Positions 37,413 through 51,060 of a DNA stretch of 64,000 bases are shown here, in pieces. The position numbers were made by a program, and so were the translations under genes. Below the pieces are notes generated by a model. The model was not told the origin of the DNA. It made no database searches and worked only from the letters and a program-made list of their open reading frames with translations. The DNA is from Chrysopilus asiliformis (taxonomy: Eukaryota > Arthropoda > Insecta > Diptera > Rhagionidae), in NCBI GenBank assembly GCA_964034945.1, contig OZ035960.1, positions 90,609,848 to 90,673,847 of the forward strand, given 5' to 3'. Position 1 is the first letter of the stretch. Each line of letters starts with the position of its first letter.

Positions 37413-38776
37413 GGCACCGTGCCGTTATTTGGCACGGTGCCATAATTTGACACCGTGCCGTAATTTGGCACCGTGCCGTAATTTGGCACCGTGCCGTAAT
37501 TTGGCACCGTACCGTAATTTGGCACCGTGCCGTAATTTGGCACCGTGCCGTAATTTGGCACCGTGCCGTAATTTGGCACCGTGCCGTAATTTGGCACCGT
37601 GCCGTTATTTGGCACCGTGCCGTTATTTAGCACCGTGCCGTTATTTGGCACCGTGCCGTAATTTGGCACCGTGCCGTTATTTGGCACCGTGCCGTTATTT
37701 GGCACCGTGCCGTAATTTGGCACCGTGCCGTAATTTGGCACCGTGCCGTAATTTGGCACCGTGCCGTAATTTGGCACCGTGCCGTAATGTGGCACCGTGC
37801 CGTTATTTGGCACAGTGCCGTTATTTGGCACCGTGCCGTAATTTGGCACCGTGCCGTTATTTGGCACCGTGCCGTTATTTGGCACCGTGCCGTAATTTGG
37901 CACCGTGCCGTAATTTGGCACCGTGCCGTAATTTGGCATTTGGCACCGTGCCGTAATTTGGCACCGTGCCGTAATTTGGCACCGTGCCGTAATTTGGCAC
38001 CGTGCCGTAATTTGGCACCGTGCCGTAATTTGGCACCGTGCCGTAATTTGGCACCGTGCCGTAATTTGGCACCGTGCCGTTATTTGGCACCGTGCCGTAA
38101 TTTGGCACCGTGCCGTTATTTGGCACCGTGCCGTAATTTGGCACCGTGCCGTTATTTGGCACCGTGCCGTTATTTGGCACCGTGCCGTTATTTGGCACCG
38201 TGCCGTAATTTGGCACCGTGCCGTAATTTGGCACCGTGCCGTAATTTGGCACCGTGCCGTAATTTGGCACCGTGCCGTAATTTGGCACCGTGCCGTAATT
38301 TGGCACCGTGCCGTAATTTGGCACCGTGCCGTTATTTGGCACCGTGCCGTTATTTGGCACCGTGCCGTAATTTGGCACCGTGCCGTAATTTGGCACCGTG
38401 CCGTTATTTGGCACCGTGCCGTTATTTGGCACCGTGCCGTAATTTGGCACCGTGCCGTAATTTGGCACCGTGCCGTTATTTGGCACCGTACCGTAATTTG
38501 GCACCGTGCCGTAATTTGGCACCGTGCCGTAATTTGGCACCGTGCCGTAATTTGGCACCGTACCGTAATTTGGCACCGTGCCGTGCCGTAATTTGGCACC
38601 GTGCCGTTATTTGGCACCGTCCCGAAATTTGGCACCGTGCCGTAATTTGGCACCGTGCCGTAATTTGGCACCGTGCCGTTATTTGGCACCGTGCCGTAAT
38701 TTGGCACCGTGCCGTTATTTGGCACCGTACCGTAATTTGGCACCGTGCCGTAATTTGGCACCGTGCCGTAATTTGG

Positions 38777-38976
38777 NNNNNNNNNNNNNNNNNNNNNNNN
38801 NNNNNNNNNNNNNNNNNNNNNNNNNNNNNNNNNNNNNNNNNNNNNNNNNNNNNNNNNNNNNNNNNNNNNNNNNNNNNNNNNNNNNNNNNNNNNNNNNNNN
38901 NNNNNNNNNNNNNNNNNNNNNNNNNNNNNNNNNNNNNNNNNNNNNNNNNNNNNNNNNNNNNNNNNNNNNNNNNNNN
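38777..38976. other. Assembly gap of exactly 200 N
   Basis: The gap interrupts the satellite, with the same unit in the same orientation on both sides. A round 200 is a conventional scaffolding placeholder, so the real distance is unknown. Confidence 0.99.
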
Positions 38977-41900
38977 TTTGGCACCGTGCCGTAATTTGGC
39001 ACCGTGCCGTTATTTGGCACCGTGCCGTTATTTGGCACCGTGCCGTAATTTGGCACCGTGCCGTAATTTGGCACCGTGCCGTAATTTGGCACCGTGCCGT
39101 AATTTGGCACCGTGCCGTAATTTGGCACCGTGCCGTAATTTGGCACCGTGCCGTAATTTGGCACCGTGCCGTTATTTGGCACCGTGCCGTAATTTGGCAC
39201 CGTGCCGTAATTTGGCACCGTGCCGTAATTTGGCACCGTGCCGTAATTTGGCACCGTGCCGTAATTTGGCACCGTGCCGTTATTTGGCACCGTGCCGTAA
39301 TTTGGCACCGTGCCGTTATTTGGCACCGTGCCGTTATTTGGCACCGTGCCGTAATTTGGCACCGTGCCGTAATTTGGCACCGTGCCGTAATTTGGCACCG
39401 TGCCGTAATTTGGCACAGTGCCGTTATTTGGCACCGTGCCGTTATTTGGCACCGTGCCGTAATTTGGCACCGTGCCGTAATTTGGCACCGTGCCGTAATT
39501 TGGCACCGTGCCGTAATTTGGCACCGTGCCGTAATTTGGCACCGTGCCGTAATTTGGCACCGTGCCGTAATTTGGCACCGTGCCGTAATTTGGCACCGTG
39601 CCGTAATTTGGCACCGTGCCGTAATTTGGCACCGTGCCGTTATTTGGCACCGTGCCGTAATTTGGCACCGTGCCGTAATTTGGCACCGTGCCGTAATTTG
39701 GCACCGTGCCGTAATTTGGCACCGTACCGTAATTTGGCACCGTGCCGTAATTTGGCACCGTGCCGTTATTTGGCACCGTACCGTAATTTGGCACCGTGCC
39801 GTAATTTGGCACCGTGCCGTAATTTAGCACCGTGCCGTTATTTGGCACCGTGCCGTAATTTGGCACCGTGCCGTAATTTGGCACAGTGCCGTAATTTGGC
39901 ACCGTGCCGTAATTTGGCACCGTGCCGTTATTTGGCACCGTGCCGTTATTTGGCACCGTGCCGTAATTTGGCACCGTGCCGTAATTTGGCACCGTGCCGT
40001 AATTTGGCACCGTGCCGTTATTTGGCACCGTGCCGTTATTTGGCACCGTGCCGTAATTTGGCACCGTGCCGTAATTTGGCACCGTGCCGTAATTTCGCAC
40101 CGTGCCGTAATTTGGCACCGTGCCGTTATTTGGCACCGTACCGTAATTTGGCACCGTGCCGTAATTTGGCACCGTGCCGTAATTTGGCACCGTGCCGTAA
40201 TTTGGCACCGTGCCGTAATTTGGCACCGTGCCGTAATTTGGCACCGTGCCGTTATTTCGCACCGTGCCGTAATTTGGCACCGTGCCGTTATTTGGCACCG
40301 TGCCGTTATTTGGCACCGTGCCGTAATTTGGCACCGTGCCGTAATTTGGCACCGTGCCGTAATTTGGCACCGTGCCGTAATTTGGCACCGTGCCGTTATT
40401 TGGCACCGTGCCGTTATTTGGCACCGTGCCGTAATTTGGCACCGTGCCGTAATTTGGCACCGTGCCGTAATTTGGCACCGTGCCGTAATTTGGCACCGTG
40501 CCGTTATTTGGCACCGTACCGTAATTTGGCACCGTGCCGTAATTTGGCACCGTGCCGTAATTTGGCACCGTGCCGTTATTTGGCACCGTGCCGTAATTTG
40601 GCACCGTGCCGTTATTTGGCACCGTGCCGTAATTTGGCACCGTGCCGTAATTTGGCACCGTGCCGTAATTTGGCACCGTGCCGTAATTTGGCACCGTGCC
40701 GTTATTTGGCACCGTGCCGTTATTTGGCACCGTGCCGTTATTTGGCACCGTGCCGTAATTTGGCACCGTGCCGTAATTTGGCACCGTGCCGTAATTTGGC
40801 ACCGTGCCGTTATTTGGCACCGTGCCGTAATTTGGCACCGTGCCGTAATTTGGCACCGTGCCGTAATTTGGCACCGTGCCGTAATTTGGCACCGTGCCGT
40901 TATTTGGCACCGTGCCGTAATTTGGCACCGTGCCGTTATTTGGCACCGTGCCGTTATTTGGCACCGTGCCGTTATTTGGCACCGTCCCATAATTTGGCAC
41001 CGTGCCGTTATTTGGCACCGTGCCGTTATTTGGCACCGTGCCGTTATTTGGCACCGTGCCGTTATTTGGCACCGTGCCATAATTTGGCACCGTGCCGTAA
41101 TTTGGCACCGTGCCGTAATTTGGCACCGTACCGTAATTTGGCACCGTGCCGTAATTTGGCACCGTGCCGTTATTTGGCACCGTGCCGTAATTTGGCACCG
41201 TGCCGTAATTTGGCACCGTGCCGTAATTTGGCACCGTGCCGTAATTTGGCACCGTGCCGTAATTTGGAACCGTACCGTAATTTGGCACCGTGCCGTAATT
41301 TGGCACCGTGCCGTAATTTGGCACCGTGCCGTAATTTGGCACCGTGCCGTAATTTGGCACCGTGCCGTTATTTGGCACCGTGCCGTTATTTGGCACCGTG
41401 CCGTAATTTGGCACCGTGCCGTAATTTGGCACCGTGCCGTAATTTGGCACCGTGCCGTTATTTGGCACCGTGCCGTTATTTGGCACCGTGCCGTAATTTG
41501 GCACCGTGCCGTAATTTGGCACCGTACCGTAATTTGGCACCGTGCCGTAATTTGGCACCGTGCCGTTATTTGGCACCGTGCCGTTATTTGGCACCGTGCC
41601 GTTATTTGGCACCGTGCCGTTATTTGGCACCGTGCCGTAATTTGGCACCGTGCCGTAATTTGGCACCGTGCCGTTATTTGGCACCGTGTCGTAATTTGGC
41701 ACCGTGCCGTTATTTGGCACCGTGCCGTTATTTGGCACCGTGCCGTAATTTGGCACCGTGCCGTAATTTGGCACCGTGCCGTAATTTGGCACCGTGCCGT
41801 AATTTGGCACCGTGCCGTTATTTGGCACCGTGCCGTTATTTGGCACCGTGACGTAATTTGGCACCGTGCCGTAATTTGGCACCGTGCCGTAATTTGGCAC

Positions 41901-42393
41901 CGTGCCGTAATTTGGCACCGTGCCGTAATTTGGCACCATGCCGTTATTTGGCACCGTACCGTAATTTGGCACCGTGCCGTAATTTGGCACCGTGCCGTAA
42001 TTTGGCACCGTGCCGTTATTTGGCACCGTGCCGTAATTTGGCACCGTGCCGTTATTTGGCACCGTGCCGTAATTTGGCACCGTGCCGTAATTTGGCACCG
42101 TGCCGTAATTTGGCACCGTGCCGTAATTTGGCCCCGTGCCGTTATTTGGCACCGTGCCGTTATCTGGCACCGTGCCGTAATTTGGCACCGTGCCGTAATT
42201 TGGCACCGTGTCGTTATTTGGCACCGTGCCGTAATTTGGCACCGTGCCGTTATTTGGCACCGTGCCGTTATTTGGCACCGTGCCGTTATTTGGCACCGTG
42301 CCGTTATTTGGCACCGTGCCGTAATTTGGCACCGTGCCGTAATTTGGCACCGTGCCGTAATTTGGCACCGTGCCGTAATTTGGCACCGTACCG

Positions 42394-45300
42394 TTATTTG
42401 GCACCGTGCCGTAATTGCACCGTGCCGTAATTTGGCACCGTGCCGTAATTTGGCACCGTGCCGTAATTTGGCATCGTGCCGTTATTTGGCACCGTGCCGT
42501 AATTTGGCACCGTGCCGTAATTTGGCACCGTGCCGTAATTTGGCACCGTGCCGTAATTTGGCACCGTGCCGTAATTTGGAACCGTACCGTAATTTGGCAC
42601 CGTGCCGTAATTTGGCACCGTGCCGTAATTTGGCACCGTGCCGTTATTTGGCACCGTGCCGTTATTTGGCACCGTGCCGTAATTTGGCACCGTGCCGTAT
42701 TTTGGCACCGTGCCGTAATTTGGCACCGTGCCGTAATTTCGCACCGTGCCGTAATTTGGCACCGTGCCGTTATTTGGCACCGTACCGTAATTTGGCACCG
42801 TGCCGTAATTTGGCACCGTGCCGTAATTTGGCACCGTGCCGTAATTTGGCACCGTGCCGTAATTTGGCACCGTGCCGTAATTTGGCACCGTGCCGTAATT
42901 TGGCACCGTGCCGTAATTTGGCACCGTGCCGTAATTTGGCACCGTGCCGTAATTTGGCACCGTGCCGTAATTTGGCACCGTGCCGTTATTTGGCACCGTA
43001 CCGTAATTTGGCACCGTGCCGTAATTTGGCACCGTGCCGTAATTTGGCACCGTGCCGTTATTTGGCACCGTGCCGTAATTTGGCACCGTGCCGTTATTTG
43101 GCACCGTGCCGTAATTTGGCACCGTGCCGTAATTTGGCACCGTGCCGTAATTTGGCACCGTGCCGTAATTTGGCACCGTGCCGTTATTTGGCACCGTGCC
43201 GTTATTTGGCACCGTGCCGTTATTTGGCACCGTGCCGTAATTTGGCACCGTGCCGTAATTTGGCACCGTGCCGTAATTTGGCACCGTGCCGTTATTTGGC
43301 ACCGTGCCGTTATTTGGCACCGTGCCGTAATTTGGCACCGTGCCGTAATTTGGCACCGTGCCGTAATTTGGCACCGTGCCGTAATTTGGCACCGTGCCGT
43401 TATTTGGCACCGTGCCGTAATTTGGCACCGTGCCGTTATTTGGCACCGTGCCGTTATTTGGCACCGTGCCGTTATTTGGCACCGTCCCATAATTTGGCAC
43501 CGTGCCGTAATTTGGCACCGTGCCGTAATTTGGCACCGTGCCGTTATTTGGCACCGTGCCGTTATTTGGCACCGTGACGTAATTTGGCACCGTGCCGTAA
43601 TTTGGCACCGTGCCGTAATTTGGCACCGTGCCGTAATTTGGCACCGTGCCGTAATTTGGCACCATGCCGTTATTTGGCACCGTACCGTAATTTGGCACCG
43701 TGCCGTAATTTGGCACCGTGCCGTAATTTGGCACCGTGCCGTTATTTGGCACCGTGCCGTAATTTGGCACCGTGCCGTTATTTGGCACCGTGCCGTAATT
43801 TGGCACCGTGCCGTAATTTGGCACCGTGCCGTAATTTGGCACCGTGCCGTAATTTGGCACCGTGCCGTTATTTGGCACCGTGCCGTTATCTGGCACCGTG
43901 CCGTAATTTGGCACCGTGCCGTAATTTGGCACCGTGTCGTTATTTGGCACCGTGCCGTAATTTGGCACCGTGCCGTTATTTGGCACCGTGCCGTTATTTG
44001 GCACCGTGCCGTTATTTGGCACCGTGCCGTTATTTGGCACCGTGCCGTAATTTGGCACCGTGCCGTAATTTGGCACCGTGCCGTAATTTGGCACCGTGCC
44101 GTTATTTGGCACCGTGCCGTTATCTGGCACCGTGCCGTAATTTGGCACCGTGCCGTAATTTGGCACCGTGTCGTTATTTGGCACCGTGCCGTAATTTGGC
44201 ACCGTGCCGTTATTTGGCACCGTGCCGTTATTTGGCACCGTGCCGTTATTTGGCACCGTGCCGTAATTTGGCACCGTGCCGTAATTTGGCACCGTGCCGT
44301 AATTTGGCACTGTGCCGTAATTTGGCACCGTGCCGTAATTTGGCACCGTGCCGTAATTTGGCACCGTGCCGTAATTTGGCACCGTACCGTATTTTGGCAC
44401 CGTGCCGTTATTTGGCACCGTGCCGTTATTTGGCACCGTGCCGTTATTTGGCACCGTGCCGTAATTTGGCACCGTGCCGTAATTTGGCACCGTGTCGTTA
44501 TTTGGCACCGTGCCGTAATTTGGCACCGTGCCGTTATTTGGCACCGTGCCGTTATTTGGCACCGTGCCGTTATTTGGCACCGTGCCGTTATTTGGCACCG
44601 TGCCGTAATTTGGCACCGTGCCGTAATTTGGCACCGTGCCGTAATTTGGCACCGTACCGTTATTTGGCACCGTGCCGTAATTGCACCGTGCCGTAATTTG
44701 GCACCGTGCCGTAATTTGGCACCGTGCCGTAATTTGGCACCGTGCCGTTATTTGGCACCGTGCCGTAATTTGGCACCGTGCCGTAATTTGGCACCGTGCC
44801 GTAATTTGGCACCGTGCCGTAATTTGGCACCGTGCCGTAATTTGGAACCGTACCGTAATTTGGCACCGTGCCGTAATTTGGCACCGTGCCGTAATTTGGC
44901 ACCGTGCCGTAATTTGGCACCGTGCCGTAATTTGGCACCGTGCCGTTATTTGGCACCGTGCCGTTATTTGGCACCGTGCCGTAATTTGGCACCGTGCCGT
45001 AATTTGGCACCGTGCCGTAATTTGGCACCGTGCCGTTATTTGGCACCGTGCCGTTATTTGGCACCGTGCCGTAATTTGGCACCGTGCCGTAATTTGGCAC
45101 CGTGCCGTAATTTGGCACCGTGCCGTAATTTCGCACCGTGCCGTAATTTGGCACCGTGCCGTTATTTGGCACCGTACCGTAATTTGGCACCGTGCCGTAA
45201 TTTGGCACCGTGCCGTAATTTGGCACCGTGCCGTAATTTGGCACCGTGCCGTAATTTGGCACCGTGCCGTAATTTGGCACCGTGCCGTTATTTCGCACCG

Positions 45301-46170
45301 TGCCGTAATTTGGCACCGTGCCGTTATTTGGCACCGTGCCGTTATTTGGCACCGTGCCGTAATTTGGCACCGTGCCGTAATTTGGCACCGTGCCGTAATT
45401 TGGCACCGTGCCGTAATTTGGCACCGTGCCGTTATTTGGCACCGTGCCGTTATTTGGCACCGTGCCGTAATTTGGCACCGTGCCGTAATTTGGCACCGTG
45501 CCGTAATTTGGCACCGTGCCGTAATTTGGCACCGTGCCGTAATTTGGCACCGTGCCGTAATTTGGCACCGTGCCGTTATTTGGCACCGTGCCGTAATTTG
45601 GCACCGTGCCGTAATTTGGCACCGTGCCGTTATTTGGCACCGTGCCGTTATTTGGCACCGTGCCGTAATTTGGCACCGTGCCGTAATTTGGCACCGTGCC
45701 GTAATTTGGCACCGTGCCGTAATTTGGCACCGTGCCGTAATTTGGCACCGTGCCGTAATTTGGCACCGTGCCGTAATTTGGCACCGTGCCGTAATTTGGC
45801 ATCGTGCCGTAATTTGGCACCGTGCCGTAATTTGGCACCGTGCCGTTATTCGGCACCGTGCCGTTATTTGGCACCGTGCCGTTATTTGGCACCGTGCCGT
45901 AATTTGGCACCGTGCCGTAATTTGGCACCGTGCCGTAATTTGGCACCGTGTCGTTATTTGGCACCGTGCCGTAATTTGGCACCGTGCCGTTATTTGGCAC
46001 CGTGCCGTTATTTGGCACCGTGCCGTTATTTGGCACCGTGCCGTTATTTGGCACCGTGCCGTAATTTGGCACCGTGCCGTAATTTGGCACCGTGCCGTAA
46101 TTTGGCACCGTGCCGTAATTTGGCACCGTACCGTTATTTGGCACCGTGCCGTAATTGCACCGTGCCGTAA
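42394..46170. repeat. Satellite domain D: 16-bp variant unit GTAATTGCACC
   Basis: A unit lacking two bases (GCCGTAATTGCACCGTGCC) occurs at about 42412, 44678 and 46152, spaced 2,266 and 1,474 bp apart, within blocks that resemble one another over long stretches. TTTCGCACC variants also recur in this domain. Confidence 0.8.
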
Positions 46171-47815
46171 TTTGGCACCGTGCCGTAATTTGGCACCGTG
46201 CCGTAATTTGGCACCGTGCCGTTATTTGGCACCGTGCCGTAATTTGGCACCGTGCCGTAATTTGGCACCGTGCCGTAATTTGGCACCGTGCCGTAATTTG
46301 GCACCGTGCCGTAATTTGGAACCGTACCGTAATTTGGCACCGTGCCGTAATTTGGCACCGTGCCGTAATTTGGCACCGTGCCGTAATTTGGCACCGTGCC
46401 GTAATTTGGCACCGTGCCGTTATTTGGCACCGTGCCGTTATTTGGCACCGTGCCGTAATTTGGCACCGTGCCGTAATTTGGCACCGTGCCGTAATTTGGC
46501 ACCGTGCCGTTATTTGGCACCGTGCCGTTATTTGGCACCGTGCCGTAATTTGGCACCGTGCCGTAATTTGGCACCGTGCCGTAATTTGGCACCGTGCCGT
46601 AATTTCGCACCGTGCCGTAATTTGGCACCGTGCCGTTATTTGGCACCGTACCGTAATTTGGCACCGTGCCGTAATTTGGCACCGTGCCGTAATTTGGCAC
46701 CGTGCCGTAATTTGGCACCGTGCCGTAATTTGGCACCGTGCCGTAATTTGGCACCGTGCCGTTATTTCGCACCGTGCCGTAATTTGGCACCGTGCCGTTA
46801 TTTGGCACCGTGCCGTTATTTGGCACCGTGCCGTAATTTGGCACCGTGCCGTTATTTGGCACCGTGCCGTAATTTGGCACCGTGCCGTAATTTGGCACCG
46901 TGCCGTAATTTGGCACCGTGCCGTAATTTGGCACCGTGCCGTTATTTGGCACCGTGCCGTTATTTGGCACCGTGCCGTTATTTGGCACCGTGCCGTAATT
47001 TGGCACCGTGCCGTAATTTGGCACCGTGCCGTAATTTGGCACCGTGCCGTTATTTGGCACCGTGCCGTTATTTGGCACCGTGCCGTAATTTGGCACCGTG
47101 CCGTAATTTGGCACCGTGCCGTAATTTGGCACCGTGCCGTAATTTGGCACCGTGCCGTTATTTGGCACCGTGCCGTAATTTGGCACCGTGCCGTTATTTG
47201 GCACCGTGCCGTTATTTGGCACCGTGCCGTTATTTGGCACCGTGCCATAATTTGGCACCGTGCCGTAATTTGGCACCGTGCCGTAATTTGGCACCGTGCC
47301 GTAATTTGGCACCGTACCGTAATTTGGCACCGTGCCGTAATTTGGCACCGTGCCGTAATTTGGCACCGTGCCGTAATTTGGCACTGTGCCGTAATTTGGC
47401 ACCGTGCCGTAATTTGGCACCGTGCCGTAATTTGGCACCGTGCCGTAATTTGGCACCGTACCGTATTTTGGCACCGTGCCGTTATTTGGCACCGTGCCGT
47501 TATTTGGCACCGTGCCGTTATTTGGCACCGTGCCGTTATTTGGCACCGTGCCATAATTTGGCACCGTGCCGTAATTTGGCACCGTGCCGTAATTTGGCAC
47601 CGTACCGTAATTTGGCACCGTGCCGTAATTTGGCACCGTGCCGTTATTTGGCACCGTGCCGTAATTTGGCACCGTGCCGTAATTTGGCACCGTGCCGTAA
47701 TTTGGCACCGTGCCGTAATTTGGCACCGTGCCGTTATTTGGCACCGTGTCGTTATTTGGCACCGTGCCGTTATTTGGCACCGTGCCGTTATTTGGCACCG
47801 TGCCGTTATTTGGCA

Positions 47816-50800
47816 CCGTGCCGGCACCGTGCCGTTATTTGGCACCGTGCCGTAATTTGGCACCGTGCCGTTATTTGGCACCGTGCCGTAATTTGGCACC
47901 GTGCCGTAATTTGGCACCGTACCGTAATTTGGCACCGTACCGTAATTTGGCACCGGTCTGTTATTTGGCACCGTGCCGTGCCGTTATTTGGCACCGTGCC
48001 GTTATTTGGCACCGTGCCGTAATTTGGCACCGTGCCGTAATTTGGCACCGTACCGTAATTTGGCACCGTACCGTAATTTGGCACCGTGCCGTAATTTGGC
48101 ACCGTGCCGTAATTTGGCACCGTGCCGTAATTTGGCACCGTGCCGTAATTTGGCACCGTGCCGTAATTTGGCACCGTGCCGTTATTTGGCACCGTGCCGT
48201 AATTTGGCACCGTGCCGTTATTTGGCACCGTGCCGTAATTTGGCACCGTGCCGTAATTTGGCACCGTGCCGTAATTTGGCACCGTGCCGTAATTTGGCAC
48301 CGTGCCGTTATTTGGCACCGTGCCGTTATTTGGCACCGTGCCGTAATTTGGCACCGTGCCGTAATTTGGCACCGTGCCGTAATTTGGCACCGTACCGTAA
48401 TTTGGCACCGTACCGTAATTTGGCACCGTGCCGTAATTTGGCACCGTGCCGTAATTTGGCACCGTGCCGTAATTTGGCACCGTGCCGTAATTTGGCACCG
48501 TGTCGTTATTTGGCACCGTGCCGTAATTTGGCACCGTGCCGTAATTTGGCACCGTACCGTAATTTGGCACCGTACCGTAATTTGGCACCGTGCCGTTATT
48601 TGTCACCGTGCCGTTATTTGGCACCGTGCCGTAATTTGGCACCGTGCCGTAATTTGGCACCGTGCCGTTATTTGGCACAGTGCCGTTATTTGGCACCGTG
48701 CCGTAATTTGGCACCGTGCCGTTATTTGGCACCGTGCCGTAATTTGGCACCGTGCCGTAATTTGGAACCGTGCCGTTATTTGGCACCGTGCCGTAATTTG
48801 GCACCGTGCCGTTATTTGGCACCGTGCCGTTATTTGGCACCGTGCCGTAATTTGGCACCGTGCCGTAATTTGGCACCGTGCCGTAATTTGGCACCGTGCC
48901 GTAATTTGGCACCGTGCCGTAATTTGGCACCGTGCCGTAATTTGGCACCGTACCGTTATTTGGCACCGTGCCGTAATTTGGCACCGTGCCGTTATTTGGC
49001 ACCGTGCCGTTATTTGGCACCGTGCCGTTATTTGGCACCGTGCCGTTATTTGGCACCGTGCCGTAAATTGGCACCGTGCCGTAATTTGGCACCGTGCCGT
49101 AATTTGGCACCGTGCCGTAATTTGGCACCGTACCGTTATTTGGCACCGTGCCGTAATTTGGCACCGTGCCGTAATTTGGCACCGTGCCGTAATTTGGCAC
49201 CGTGCCGTTATTTGGCACCGTGCCGTTATTTGGCACCGTACCGTAATTTGGCACCGTACCGTAATTTGGCACCGTGCCGTTATTTGTCACCGTGCCGTTA
49301 TTTGGCACCGTGCCGTTATTTGGCACCTTGCCGTAATTTGGCACCGTGCCGTAATTTGGCACCGTGCCGTAATTTGGCACCGTGCCGTTATTTGGCACAG
49401 TGCCGTTATTTGGCACCGTGCCGTAATTTGGCACCGTGCCGTTATTTGGCACCGTGCCGTAATTTGGCACCGTGCCGTAATTTGGAACCGTGCCGTTATT
49501 TGGCACCGTGCCGTAATTTGGCACCGTGCCGTTATTTGGCACCGTGCCGTTATTTGGCACCGTGCCGTAATTTGGCACCGTGCCGTAATTTGGCACCGTG
49601 CCGTAATTTGGCACCGTGCCGTAATTTGGCACCGTGCCGTAATTTGGCACCGTGCCGTTATTTGGCACCGTGCCGTTATTTGGCACCGTGCCGTTATTTG
49701 GCACCGTGCCGTTATTTGGCACCGTGCCGTTATTTGGCACCGTGCCGGCACCGTGCCGTTATTTGGCACCGTGCCGTAATTTGGCACCGTGCCGTTATTT
49801 GGCACCGTGCCGTAATTTGGCACCGTGCCGTAATTTGGCACCGTACCGTAATTTGGCACCGTACCGTAATTTGGCACCGGTCTGTTATTTGGCACCGTGC
49901 CGTGCCGTTATTTGGCACCGTGCCGTTATTTGGCACCGTGCCGTAATTTGGCACCGTGCCGTAATTTGGCACCGTACCGTAATTTGGCACCGTACCGTAA
50001 TTTGGCACCGTGCCGTAATTTGGCACCGTGCCGTAATTTGGCACCGTGCCGTAATTTGGCACCGTGCCGTAATTTGGCACCGTGCCGTAATTTGGCACCG
50101 TGCCGTTATTTGGCACCGTGCCGTAATTTGGCACCGTGCCGTTATTTGGCACCGTGCCGTAATTTGGCACCGTGCCGTAATTTGGCACCGTGCCGTAATT
50201 TGGCACCGTGCCGTAATTTGGCACCGTGCCGTTATTTGGCACCGTGCCGTTATTTGGCACCGTGCCGTAATTTGGCACCGTGCCGTAATTTGGCACCGTG
50301 CCGTAATTTGGCACCGTACCGTAATTTGGCACCGTACCGTAATTTGGCACCGTGCCGTAATTTGGCACCGTGCCGTAATTTGGCACCGTGCCGTAATTTG
50401 GCACCGTGCCGTAATTTGGCACCGTGTCGTTATTTGGCACCGTGCCGTAATTTGGCACCGTGCCGTAATTTGGCACCGTACCGTAATTTGGCACCGTACC
50501 GTAATTTGGCACCGTGCCGTTATTTGTCACCGTGCCGTTATTTGGCACCGTGCCGTAATTTGGCACCGTGCCGTAATTTGGCACCGTGCCGTTATTTGGC
50601 ACAGTGCCGTTATTTGGCACCGTGCCGTAATTTGGCACCGTGCCGTTATTTGGCACCGTGCCGTAATTTGGCACCGTGCCGTAATTTGGAACCGTGCCGT
50701 TATTTGGCACCGTGCCGTAATTTGGCACCGTGCCGTTATTTGGCACCGTGCCGTTATTTGGCACCGTGCCGTAATTTGGCACCGTGCCGTAATTTGGCAC

Positions 50801-51060
50801 CGTGCCGTAATTTGGCACCGTGCCGTAATTTGGCACCGTGCCGTAATTTGGCACCGTGCCGTTATTTGGCACCGTGCCGTTATTTGGCACCGTGCCGGCA
50901 CCGTGCCGTTATTTGGCACCGTGCCGTAATTTGGCACCGTGCCGTTATTTGGCACCGTGCCGTAATTTGGCACCGTGCCGTAATTTGGCACCGTACCGTA
51001 ATTTGGCACCGTACCGTAATTTGGCACCGGTCTGTTATTTGGCACCGTGCCGTGCCGTTA
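47816..51060. repeat. Satellite domain E: CCGGCACC / ACCGGTCTG higher-order repeat
   Basis: The junction CCGGCACCGTGCCG occurs at 47821, 49745 and 50895. A linked variant, ACCGGTCTGTTATTTGG, followed by GTGCCGTGCCG, occurs at 47952, 49876 and 51026. Both pairs are spaced 1,924 and 1,150 bp apart with a constant 131-bp offset, which shows duplication of whole blocks. GTACCG and TTTGTCACC variants are shared between the blocks. Confidence 0.85.
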
